Shown piece by piece: positions 25,046 through 32,363 of a DNA stretch of 64,000 nt. Under the pieces are notes generated by a model that was given only the letters and a program-made list of their open reading frames with translations, had not been told where the DNA came from and did not search any database. The number at the start of each line of letters is the position of its first letter. Within the stretch, counting starts at the first letter, position 1. A program made the position numbers and the translations under genes. The DNA is from Pseudanabaena minima (GTDB taxonomy: Bacteria > Cyanobacteriota > Cyanobacteriia > Pseudanabaenales > Pseudanabaenaceae): NCBI RefSeq assembly GCF_051131155.1, contig NZ_CP159508.1, forward strand, positions 1,550,001 through 1,614,000, written 5' to 3'.

Positions 25046-25840
25046 TTATTCTTCTTGCTCAAATACTGGATAAAGATGTTTCAGTTTGACTCTGGCATCG
25101 CTTGTCGAAAACCTCCATATTACTTTGGATGCATTCTGATTTCGAGACTTTTGCCAAGCGTCTATCTCCTCTTTGAGTTTGTCCTTGCTAGGAATCCGTC
25201 TATCTAAACATTGTTTTGATAAGACACTCAATTCGGTTTCGGCTACATTCAACCAACTACCATTACGCGGCGTATGATAAATTTCTAGTCTTCTTGCTAA
25301 ACGATGAGCTTCTGGTGCAGGAAATGCTTCATACAGCGAAGCTATATTATGGGTATTCAGATTATCACTGAGTAGCTTTACTTTTCGTGCATTCGGATAG
25401 TCCTCATCCAACAATTGACGTATTTCCTCAGCCCAATCTATCCTTGTTCGACTATCTCGGCTACTCACCCGTCTCCATCCTCGATGAGGGTCAACAAACA
25501 TGAATAGGGCTTGAACACCTTCACGCTCATAGTGGTAGTCTTCTTTTTTATCTTGTCCAGGTTGCATCGCTATTGGTGGATAAACCTCTCCGAGTAGTTG
25601 CTTTGATGCTTCATCCATTGCAATCAACGGTTCTTCTTCGCATGGCTCCGTGCTATACAAGTCAAGGACGACTTCCATTTCTGCCACAAATCTTGCTAAA
25701 TCTCTTTCGGGAATACAAAATCTCTGGGTTTTCCAAGGTCGTAATTCGTTTTTTTTAGAGTACGCCACACCGTTGATGCGGAAATTTCGGTAATAACTTG
25801 TCTTTGCTTGAGTTCTGACGTTAATAGTCTGATTGTCCAC
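25046..25840 (-). CDS. IS630 transposase, downstream frame, copy 2
   Basis: Identical in translation to the copy 1 protein: catalytic DDE part with IAMDEASK, LLSDNLNTHN and WLNVAETEL. It is expressed by frameshifting at the A8 run near 25748-25755. Lack of divergence from copy 1 indicates recent transposition or gene conversion. Confidence 0.88.
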   Translation of the reverse strand: MDNQTINVRTQAKTSYYRNFRINGVAYSKKNELRPWKTQRFCIPERDLARFVAEMEVVLDLYSTEPCEEEPLIAMDEASKQLLGEVYPPIAMQPGQDKKEDYHYEREGVQALFMFVDPHRGWRRVSSRDSRTRIDWAEEIRQLLDEDYPNARKVKLLSDNLNTHNIASLYEAFPAPEAHRLARRLEIYHTPRNGSWLNVAETELSVLSKQCLDRRIPSKDKLKEEIDAWQKSRNQNASKVIWRFSTSDARVKLKHLYPVFEQEE

Positions 25841-26199
25841 TCAGCACGTCCTTCTGGTGGGTCTGCACAACACAGAGCAATTATGTGGGCTTCGCTAGAG
25901 CCATCGACCTTGGGCGGTGTGGGGGGCGTTTTCCTTAATTGTCTCTCTAGTGCAGGTTTTTCACCTTTTTGCAGAAATCTTTGGCGAATTCGACCTACGG
26001 TGTTTCTATGCACCTGCAATGCTTCTGCTATTTCTTCATCAGTCCATGTTCTCTTGCTGTATTTTCCTTCATCACACATCAGTAAAATTCTGGCGTGCAA
26101 GATCTTTTTTGCAGGTGCATAGCCATTTCGACTAATTTGTTCTAAGTTTTCTCTATCCTCTACTGTTAAATAGACTTTATCTCGCCTTCCTCTTCCCAT
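25696..26199 (-). CDS. IS630 transposase, upstream frame, copy 2
   Basis: Identical to the copy 1 upstream frame. ATG 26199 follows GGAGAGCCCTAATC; the helix-turn-helix TDEEIAEALQVHRNTVGRIR is intact, and the frame ends shortly after the slippery A8. Confidence 0.85.
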   Translation of the reverse strand: MGRGRRDKVYLTVEDRENLEQISRNGYAPAKKILHARILLMCDEGKYSKRTWTDEEIAEALQVHRNTVGRIRQRFLQKGEKPALERQLRKTPPTPPKVDGSSEAHIIALCCADPPEGRAEWTIRLLTSELKQRQVITEISASTVWRTLKKTNYDLGKPRDFVFPKEI

Positions 26200-26256
26200 G
26201 ATTAGGGCTCTCCAAACCAATATCTATTGCACTATTTTAGATGAAACAGTCCAGTA

Positions 26257-26281
26257 GCGTGTGTTAGCGGAGCGTAACGCA
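26257..26281. repeat. Palindromic repeat flanking IS630 copy 2
   Basis: Same sequence as 21823-21847. The two diverge after CGCA. Confidence 0.6.
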
Positions 26282-26415
26282 AAACATTTGTTATGGCAAA
26301 GGTTGTAAAAGGTTTATTTAATTGATATTAAAAGGTTGCGTTTCATTTCATGAACGCACCCTATGCGATCAGCTTTATAAAATTGGCGATTGTACAACAA
26401 GATTGGCGGATCGCA

Positions 26416-27027
26416 TCACACGATTGGGCTGACAAAAAGTAACACGATGCACAATACTAGCATTACAGACCAAAAACCAATAAATAAAATTGGAGTAAGT
26501 GGGTAATAAAACTTATATTTCCTACGATCAGTCCATCCTTGTAAAGGGGGGTGTTTGTCAATATAGCTAATCACTAATTCATCTCTTTCTTTTTTGTCCT
26601 TCCAACAGAATTTTTCCAAGTCTTTATTCAAGTCTTTATAATATTCATCTCTTTTTCCCTTAGGTTCAAGTTGCAAATACCACCATCGATCTAGCTGCTC
26701 AAGATGATTTTCTGCTGCATTAATTGAATTTATCATAATGACGCAAAAGAATATTAACAATATAGGAATACAAGCAATAACTAGGAAAAACATGTTAGGA
26801 ATATGTTTATCAATTGAATTAAATAACAATTGAATAAAACCACTTATTAAAAATCCTTGAGGTAAAATCAACCAAGTTTGTCGGTAATTAATTAAATTAT
26901 TTTCGTGTTCTATAACTGAACGAATCCGTTTCCAATCTTCATATTCCTTGTAATCAGCTTTCTCAAAAGATGCTTTAGCGTCTCCGTTAGATGCTTTAGT
27001 GTTTTCTTTTTTATCATTATCTGACAT
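26416..27027 (-). CDS. Membrane protein, larger paralogue of 22622
   Basis: ATG 27027 is preceded by a GAGG; a TTG at 27033 adds two residues. About 203 residues: a Lys/Asp-rich soluble start, then WKRIRSVIEHENNLINYRQT, hydrophobic segments ILPQGFLISGFIQLLF and FFLVIACIPILLIFFCVIMI, an amphipathic section with LDRWWYLQLEPKGK and a Lys/Asp-rich insertion (about 120-155), then a last helix YPLTPILFIGFWSVMLVLCI. Topology and key residues parallel the 140-residue protein; this one carries an extra charged insertion. Function unknown. AT-rich composition and missing HIP1 sites suggest it was acquired. Confidence 0.6.
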   Translation of the reverse strand: MSDNDKKENTKASNGDAKASFEKADYKEYEDWKRIRSVIEHENNLINYRQTWLILPQGFLISGFIQLLFNSIDKHIPNMFFLVIACIPILLIFFCVIMINSINAAENHLEQLDRWWYLQLEPKGKRDEYYKDLNKDLEKFCWKDKKERDELVISYIDKHPPLQGWTDRRKYKFYYPLTPILFIGFWSVMLVLCIVLLFVSPIV

Positions 27028-27150
27028 TTTCAACCTCTAGCACTAAAAAAGTTATAGTGATTAATGTTTTAAAAGTATTTGATCGATTAATCTCACTCTT
27101 CAATCAGAAACTTCACATGATCGCATAGTATCAAAAAACATCAAGCAAGA

Positions 27151-27262
27151 TCAAATTTCATCAGGATTGATGCCAAGCGATCGCAAATAAGCGGCAAGTT
27201 TTTCTTTCTTTTGACGCTCCTGTTGCGAAATTAATTTTTCTTGCTCAGCGATCACTTTTTGA
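27151..27262 (-). pseudogene. Remnant of a Uma2 gene 3' end (copy 2)
   Basis: Matches the 3' end of paralogue b (24077) closely, including about 30 bp beyond its stop codon (AAACATCAA-CAAGATCA). It sits right behind the stop of paralogue c. No reading frame enters it. Confidence 0.6.
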
Positions 27263-28003
27263 TCATTCAGAGATATCACCGAAGCGATCGCGGTACTTTT
27301 GTAATAACGCCTCAGCCTTCATCGCCCGTTCGTCACCTGTGAGCAGCAAATTACCTGACTCGTCCCACCAGCGCAACCAATATAATCCAGCCTCTTGCTT
27401 AAGTCCAATCTCTACTGCCATTGGGGCAATTGAATAATGTCCGCGATCATTAGGTTGCATTTTTACATACTTGCGATCAATGAGGTGATAAACATCGATT
27501 AAAGCTTTACTAGCTTCAAAAATGACATAAAACGGAATACCGATCGCCTGCTCGTAAACCCAGAACTTTCCTGCTTTTTCACCTTCGTGAGGAGATGTAT
27601 AATCTCTCTCTTCCTTACCACTACCAGATACAAACTCAATCGCAATTAAGGGAACGACAAATTCTTTCCACAATACATAGGAACGTCGAAACTCTCCATT
27701 TAAAAGTGGTGGCACATTAGGAACATAAAACCAATCAGGTGCTTCTGCTCCCTTTTCTGGAGGCTCAGTCATCCGCCAGTAAATACCGCTATCTTGACCA
27801 ATGCAATAACGTCCATCGGGGTGTAGTTTCTGTAAAATTGGTTCGATGGAACTCGTTAAAACAATGCTTTGCGGATGTTCTTGAAAATTCTTCACGAAAG
27901 TACCATCAGACTCTGGTAGTTGAGTATGATCAGGGACATTGATTTTAGGTAAGTGAACTACATTTGGGTTAGCCGATGGCTCAAGTGTTTGAGTACTTTC
28001 CAT
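27263..28003 (-). CDS. Uma2-family putative endonuclease, paralogue c
   Basis: ATG 28003 is preferred to the GTG at 28021. About 246 residues. The core reads APDWFYVPNVP (PD motif), VPLIAIEFVSGSGKEERDYT (E-x-V-S) and WVYEQAIGIPFYVIFE. The body is distant from paralogues a, b and d, yet the last residues, AEALLQKYRDRFGDISE, and the DNA around the stop are the same as in paralogues a and d. This is best explained by replacement of the gene's 3' end. Confidence 0.85.
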   Translation of the reverse strand: MESTQTLEPSANPNVVHLPKINVPDHTQLPESDGTFVKNFQEHPQSIVLTSSIEPILQKLHPDGRYCIGQDSGIYWRMTEPPEKGAEAPDWFYVPNVPPLLNGEFRRSYVLWKEFVVPLIAIEFVSGSGKEERDYTSPHEGEKAGKFWVYEQAIGIPFYVIFEASKALIDVYHLIDRKYVKMQPNDRGHYSIAPMAVEIGLKQEAGLYWLRWWDESGNLLLTGDERAMKAEALLQKYRDRFGDISE

Positions 28004-28138
28004 TGCAATACCGAGATACACATTAGTTTACTTTAACATAATCTGAATATGGCGATTACTACAGTCTATAGGATACGAAATAGCTAGCGATCGCATTACA
28101 AAATTGGCGATCGCACTCATCCTAAATCTTTTAGTTCC

Positions 28139-28222
28139 TCAGAATGGGATAGACATTATTTGATTAATCCATTCTTCAGCAGTAGATGCTTCCGAGGATA
28201 AGCGCATCAATTGCGTCACTAA
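28139..28222 (-). pseudogene. C-terminal remnant of a DUF5615 toxin (copy 2), further damaged
   Basis: Homologous to the remnant at 21937, ending CCCATTCTGA, but a 5-bp deletion after ATCCTC shifts the frame, so even the tail can no longer be translated. It follows the second DUF433 copy. Confidence 0.55.
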
Positions 28223-28243
28223 CTAGCAATTTTTGAGAAAGAA

Positions 28244-28573
28244 TTAAAACCCCTGAACTGTTTTTTGAGCAGTTTTTAACTTCTGATACAGAAGTGGATT
28301 CTTTTGTCTACAGGATTTTTGCAATTTCTCAAATTCTTCTTCACCTTCCTTGAGATATGCGTCAATTAACTCGCGGCTACCAAGATAAAAGGCGATCGCT
28401 CCATAAACCTGTTCTAGTGAGATTAATGGAAAGTCTTGGGCAATGCTTTCAGGTGACTTACCATTCAAAAAAGCATAAACAACTGAATCAAGAGAAATAC
28501 GGGTTCCTTCGATCCAGTATCCTCGATCGCGTTGCTCGATATATCGTTTTGCTAAGGTTGGTGCTGCGGTCAT
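28244..28573 (-). CDS. DUF433 antitoxin-like protein, copy 2
   Basis: 109 residues, differing from copy 1 (22022-22375) at only a few positions over the first 103, for example DRGYW for DQGYW and ISLEQ for LSLEK. The end differs (KTVQGF) because a small indel shifts the frame and truncates the tail. Toxin partner lost. Upstream DNA also matches copy 1, including a GCGATCGCTT block, so the unit was copied with its promoter. Confidence 0.78.
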   Translation of the reverse strand: MTAAPTLAKRYIEQRDRGYWIEGTRISLDSVVYAFLNGKSPESIAQDFPLISLEQVYGAIAFYLGSRELIDAYLKEGEEEFEKLQKSCRQKNPLLYQKLKTAQKTVQGF

Positions 28574-28690
28574 AAAGTTGTTGGCTACTCTTTATGTAAA
28601 TATTTTAAGCGATCGCTTCACCCCATCATCAACAAGGTAATCACGATCCTTCCTCAACGCACCTTACAAATTGGCGATCGCACTATAAAA

Positions 28691-29695
28691 TTACTTGCTC
28701 TTCAAAATTGCTTCTAAATCTGATATCGAAAGCCAAGGTCTTTTTCGGTGAATCATCTTGTGACAATTCGAGCATACTAGTGCTATATCTTCAACTTTGG
28801 TTTCTATTTCTTCTGTAATTTCCGACAAAGGTTTAGTATGATGTGCTTCTATAAAATCTTCTCCTATAGCACCGTAAGCTTTAGAAAAAGAGAAATCACA
28901 GACTGAGCAACATAGCAGAGGATCAGAGTCTTTTGCCCTCTTTTTAGCCAAATTGATTACAGACTTATTTCTCTCTTTTGACCTATGTAATCGATAAACT
29001 TCTTTTCCTTCGGGGAACACGAGTTCATCATCATCTTCCTTAAAAGGAGTAGGATCGGGTACTACGCTATCAAAATTTTCATCCACATGATCAGGAGAAG
29101 TTACTTTCACTATATCATTATCATTCGCTTTAGGTAAGTCAGCATATTTCACACTCCATATGTAATCATTGTTTTGAAGAATCCAGTTTAAAACCTTACG
29201 CGGCTGAGAAGTGCCAGCTTTCGGCAAATTAACACCTAGATTACTCAAGATTCTATTAGCCTCAACCCCAGTAATGGCTTGGTTATCAATAAAAGGCATC
29301 AACTTTCGGCTAATTACATTAACGATGATTTTTATCTCTCTTTCTCTATATCGTCGCAAGAAGCTGTATTCATAGCCGAACTCAGCAGGACGTAAATTTA
29401 CACCAAATCTAAGCTTTACTTCTTTGTCTCCTGCCACTGTAAGTTTGTAATAACCTTCTCCAATTCCTTGCCAAAAAATGCTCTTTTCTACTACTGTTTG
29501 CAAGGATTCATCACCCTTATTTGCTATATGTGACTGAATAAAAGAAAATATAGCCAAACGATGGACAACACTATCCAATTTAATTCCATGTAGCCATGCT
29601 GCATATAAAAGCATTTCTTCCGCATTCATATTTTCTGGAATGCCATATTGTGGAGATGATTCTCCCTGAATCAGTGGAAGATTAAATGAGTTCAT
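28691..29695 (-). CDS. HNH endonuclease-domain protein
   Basis: 334 residues. The C-terminal HNH domain (about 225-325) has the frequent bacterial form: EVYRLHRSKERNKSVINLAK, a zinc knuckle CSVC, FIEAHHTKPLSE (catalytic His pair) and a second knuckle CSNCHKMIHRKRPWLS. This domain is common in McrA-like and other modification-dependent restriction proteins. The N-terminal 220 residues (SFLRRYREREIKIIVNVISR, then PRKVLNWILQNNDYIW) probably form a recognition domain I do not recognise. No methyltransferase lies nearby. A stand-alone restriction or defence role within this accessory island is plausible. Confidence 0.8.
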   Translation of the reverse strand: MNSFNLPLIQGESSPQYGIPENMNAEEMLLYAAWLHGIKLDSVVHRLAIFSFIQSHIANKGDESLQTVVEKSIFWQGIGEGYYKLTVAGDKEVKLRFGVNLRPAEFGYEYSFLRRYREREIKIIVNVISRKLMPFIDNQAITGVEANRILSNLGVNLPKAGTSQPRKVLNWILQNNDYIWSVKYADLPKANDNDIVKVTSPDHVDENFDSVVPDPTPFKEDDDELVFPEGKEVYRLHRSKERNKSVINLAKKRAKDSDPLLCCSVCDFSFSKAYGAIGEDFIEAHHTKPLSEITEEIETKVEDIALVCSNCHKMIHRKRPWLSISDLEAILKSK

Positions 29696-29843
29696 TAGCC
29701 TTCTCGCAAATGGAATTTATTCAAAATTCATACTAAAGTATAGCATTCAATTATCTTAAATTTATCATCTTGCTTATATTTGAAGTAGGCTTATGTATCG
29801 ACTTTACGTGCTCAGAGATCACCCTTTTTAATTATTTTCTTGA

Positions 29844-30581
29844 TTATTCAGAGATATCACCGAAGCGATCGCGATACTTTTGTAATAATGCCTCAGCCTC
29901 AAGTCTAGCCTGACGCTCTAGGTTCGCACTTTCTTGAGCTGTGAGATATCTCTTCCCAGAGCGATCGTACCAATAGACCCATTCCCGTTGCCAACCATCA
30001 TAAATACCCTGCTCACAACCGATTCCCAAACCAATCTCAGGGAGCCATACCATTCTTCCGCCTTCTGCTAAAAGCGTCACCGTAGGTAAAAGTTGATATT
30101 TGCCATCGACTAACTTGTACACCTCTAAAGATTGATGATCCTTATACAATCGGCGACCAGACGTGGAATTGTACACCACATAATAGAGAATTCCCACCTC
30201 TGCATACTTGGCTAACTTTGTGTCGTATTCACCATTATATTTTTTAGAAACAACTTCTAAAGCCAGAATTGGCATTACTTTTTCCTGCCAAACCACATAG
30301 CTCAAACGTCCACCTTCACCAGTTTGCTTCGGTACGCCCAAAGCGAGAAATCCATCGGGAACGATCGCCTTAGACTTGGCTGGCTCCTCAATATTTGGCT
30401 CGTAATACACTCCCATATCCACACCCCAAAACCAATCAGAGCGATCGCTCCAAATCTCTCGTAATAGGTTCAATAGAATATTGGGAATGTCATTTTGGAG
30501 TTCATTATCCACAGGCGTTTCATCGGAATCGGGTAGGTCTTCCGCCGTTAGCAAACGGTATTGAGAAGGTACAGTAACCAT
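29844..30581 (-). CDS. Uma2-family putative endonuclease, paralogue d
   Basis: 245 residues, nearly the same as paralogue a (23246-23983); differences are conservative and scattered (LLTAED for LPTAED, ILALEVV for ILVLEVV). The motifs IVPDGFLALGV and LEVVSKKYNGEYDTKL are intact. Upstream DNA (CATAG-TTTTTTGGTACTTTAC and beyond) also matches. It marks the right border of the accessory island; the next gene is the plus-strand NDH-2. Confidence 0.85.
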   Translation of the reverse strand: MVTVPSQYRLLTAEDLPDSDETPVDNELQNDIPNILLNLLREIWSDRSDWFWGVDMGVYYEPNIEEPAKSKAIVPDGFLALGVPKQTGEGGRLSYVVWQEKVMPILALEVVSKKYNGEYDTKLAKYAEVGILYYVVYNSTSGRRLYKDHQSLEVYKLVDGKYQLLPTVTLLAEGGRMVWLPEIGLGIGCEQGIYDGWQREWVYWYDRSGKRYLTAQESANLERQARLEAEALLQKYRDRFGDISE

Positions 30582-30787
30582 AGTTTTTTGGTACTTTACG
30601 TTATTACTATTCTGACACGGTTTTTTGAGCTTTACCGTGGCAAGTTGTTGTTCTTTATTACTGACTCTCCTGTTGTCAAATTAACTTTGCTTATAAAAAG
30701 ATACAAAAAGATATTTTTATTTACATATATAATAATTTTTTAAAGATGCCACCAGCAAAAACATCACACCCAACTTAAAAACTTGCC

Positions 30788-32164
30788 ATGTCTCTAAGTA
30801 CTCAAAATGAAAGCGCACCCCATCATGTTGTTATTATTGGCGGCGGCTTTGGGGGACTATATGCCGCCCAAAAGCTAGGCAAATCAAAGGTTCCCCTTAA
30901 AGTCACCCTCATCGACAAACGTAACTTTCACCTCTTCCAGCCGCTACTTTACCAAGTCGCCACAGGCAGCCTCTCCCCCGCCGATATCGCCTCACCATTG
31001 CGGGCAGTCCTCGCCGAATACAAAAATATCAGTGTCGTCATGGGCGAAGTGCTAGATATTGATCCTCAAGAGCAGGTAGTTAAATTAAAAAATCACTTAG
31101 ACATAAGCTATGACTCGCTGATCGTGGCAACAGGAGTTAGTCACCATTACTTTGGTAACGATCAATGGTCAGAGCAAGCCCCTGGATTAAAAACCATTGA
31201 AGATGCGATTAATATGCGTCGTCGCATCCTGAGTGCCTTTGAAGCTGCCGAAAAGACCCATGATCCTAAGTTTAAAGAAGCATTGATGAACTTCGTGGTC
31301 ATTGGTGGAGGTCCAACGGGAGTAGAACTTGCGGGAACCTTAGCAGAACTTGCCCATCGCACCCTCAGTGATGAATTCACGAATATTGATACGAAGAAAG
31401 CGCGAATCATCTTGATAGAAGGAACCGATCGCGTATTACCTCCATACCATGCCGATCTATCCGAGGCGGCGAAACAATCCTTGCTGAAGCTTGGCGTGGA
31501 AGTCAAAACTAGTGCGATGGTAACGAATATTGAAGATCATGTTGTCACCTTCAAATGTGGTGAGCAAGTTGAGCAAATCCAAGCGCAAACGATCCTCTGG
31601 GCGGCGGGTGTGAAGGCTTCACCGATGGGCAAAGTCTTAGGAGAGAGACTGAATGCTGAACTAGATCGCGTTGGTCGCGTGATTGTCCAGCCTGATATGT
31701 CGATCGCCAATTTTCCTAATGTCTATGTCATTGGTGACTTAGCGAACTATCCCCACCAAGGCGATCGCCCACTTCCGGGGGTTGCGCCTGTAGCAATGCA
31801 GCAGGGTGAATATGTCGCGCATCATATCGAAGCGAAGGTACAAGCGAAAGAACCTGCAAAATTCAAGTATTGGGATTTTGGAAGTCTTGCTGTAATTGGT
31901 CGCCATGAGGCGGTTGTGGACTTTAAGTTTATCCGTCTGAAGGGTTGGTTAGCGTGGTTTATTTGGACATTTGTACATGTTTATTATCTAATTGAATTTG
32001 ATAATAAACTCCTTGTAATGGTTCAATGGGGATGGAACTATTTCACCCATCGTCGTGGCGCGAGAATTATTACAGGCAGGTATTTGCAGGTATTAGAGGA
32101 AATGGAAGGAATCCGTGCAGGTGGGCTTTCCTTGGAAACAAGGGAACCAGCCGAGGTTGCCTAA
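30788..32164 (+). CDS. ndh: Type II NADH dehydrogenase (NDH-2)
   Basis: 458 residues. FAD-binding GxGxxG is VVIIGGGFGGLYAAQ (about 14-28) and the NAD(P)-binding site VVIGGGPTGVELAGTLAE (about 169-186). NFHLFQPLLYQVATGSLSP is the NDH-2 signature near the flavin. A C-terminal amphipathic/hydrophobic segment (LKGWLAWFIWTFVHVYYLIE) attaches the enzyme to the membrane. It oxidises NAD(P)H and reduces quinone without pumping protons; in cyanobacteria these Ndb proteins are thought to sense quinone redox state. Which Ndb type this is cannot be told here. Confidence 0.92.
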   Translation: MSLSTQNESAPHHVVIIGGGFGGLYAAQKLGKSKVPLKVTLIDKRNFHLFQPLLYQVATGSLSPADIASPLRAVLAEYKNISVVMGEVLDIDPQEQVVKLKNHLDISYDSLIVATGVSHHYFGNDQWSEQAPGLKTIEDAINMRRRILSAFEAAEKTHDPKFKEALMNFVVIGGGPTGVELAGTLAELAHRTLSDEFTNIDTKKARIILIEGTDRVLPPYHADLSEAAKQSLLKLGVEVKTSAMVTNIEDHVVTFKCGEQVEQIQAQTILWAAGVKASPMGKVLGERLNAELDRVGRVIVQPDMSIANFPNVYVIGDLANYPHQGDRPLPGVAPVAMQQGEYVAHHIEAKVQAKEPAKFKYWDFGSLAVIGRHEAVVDFKFIRLKGWLAWFIWTFVHVYYLIEFDNKLLVMVQWGWNYFTHRRGARIITGRYLQVLEEMEGIRAGGLSLETREPAEVA

Positions 32165-32165
32165 T

Positions 32166-32325
32166 TGATGTTATGCGCAACCTAGATTAGGGATTTCTTG
32201 CTGCTAGCCGAGAGGGGCAACCACGGGGGGATTGCCCCTACATAAGAAATTCAAATTTAAATTGTGTGGACGTAGGGGCTGCGCCCCCGTGCCAGCCCTA
32301 GCCTGCAAACATCGCAGGAATTCCC
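32166..32325. repeat. Interspersed repeat (TGATGTTATG border family)
   Basis: Begins TGATGTTATGCGCAACC and holds the inverted blocks GGGGCAACCACGGGGGGATT and GTAGGGGCTGCGCCCCCGTG. Blocks of the same composition recur at 48146 and 63363. Confidence 0.55.
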
Positions 32326-32332
32326 AAACACA

Positions 32333-32363
32333 AAAAAAGGAGTCGCAAAGCGACTCCTTTTTT
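32333..32363. terminator. Bidirectional terminator between ndh and rsr
   Basis: AAAAAAAGGAGTCGC / GCGACTCCTTTTTTT: an 8-bp G+C stem extended by A/T runs between convergent genes. Confidence 0.85.

Larger units (their letters stand above)
25009..26254 (-). mobile_element. IS630-family insertion sequence, copy 2 (1246 bp)
   Basis: Same length, ends and coding content as copy 1, with TA at 25007-25008 and 26255-26256. The left flank (AAATAACCAACCTCGTA) and right flank (GCGTGTGTTAGCGGAGCGTA) also match copy 1 for roughly 15 and 25 bp. Two direct copies about 4.4 kb apart could act as a composite transposon or recombine to delete the genes between them. Confidence 0.92.

Noticed and set aside
20575..26256. 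Classical composite transposon carrying a defined cargo
   Set aside because: IS630-type elements rarely act as compound transposons, and the shared outer flanks argue for locus duplication; kept only as a possibility.
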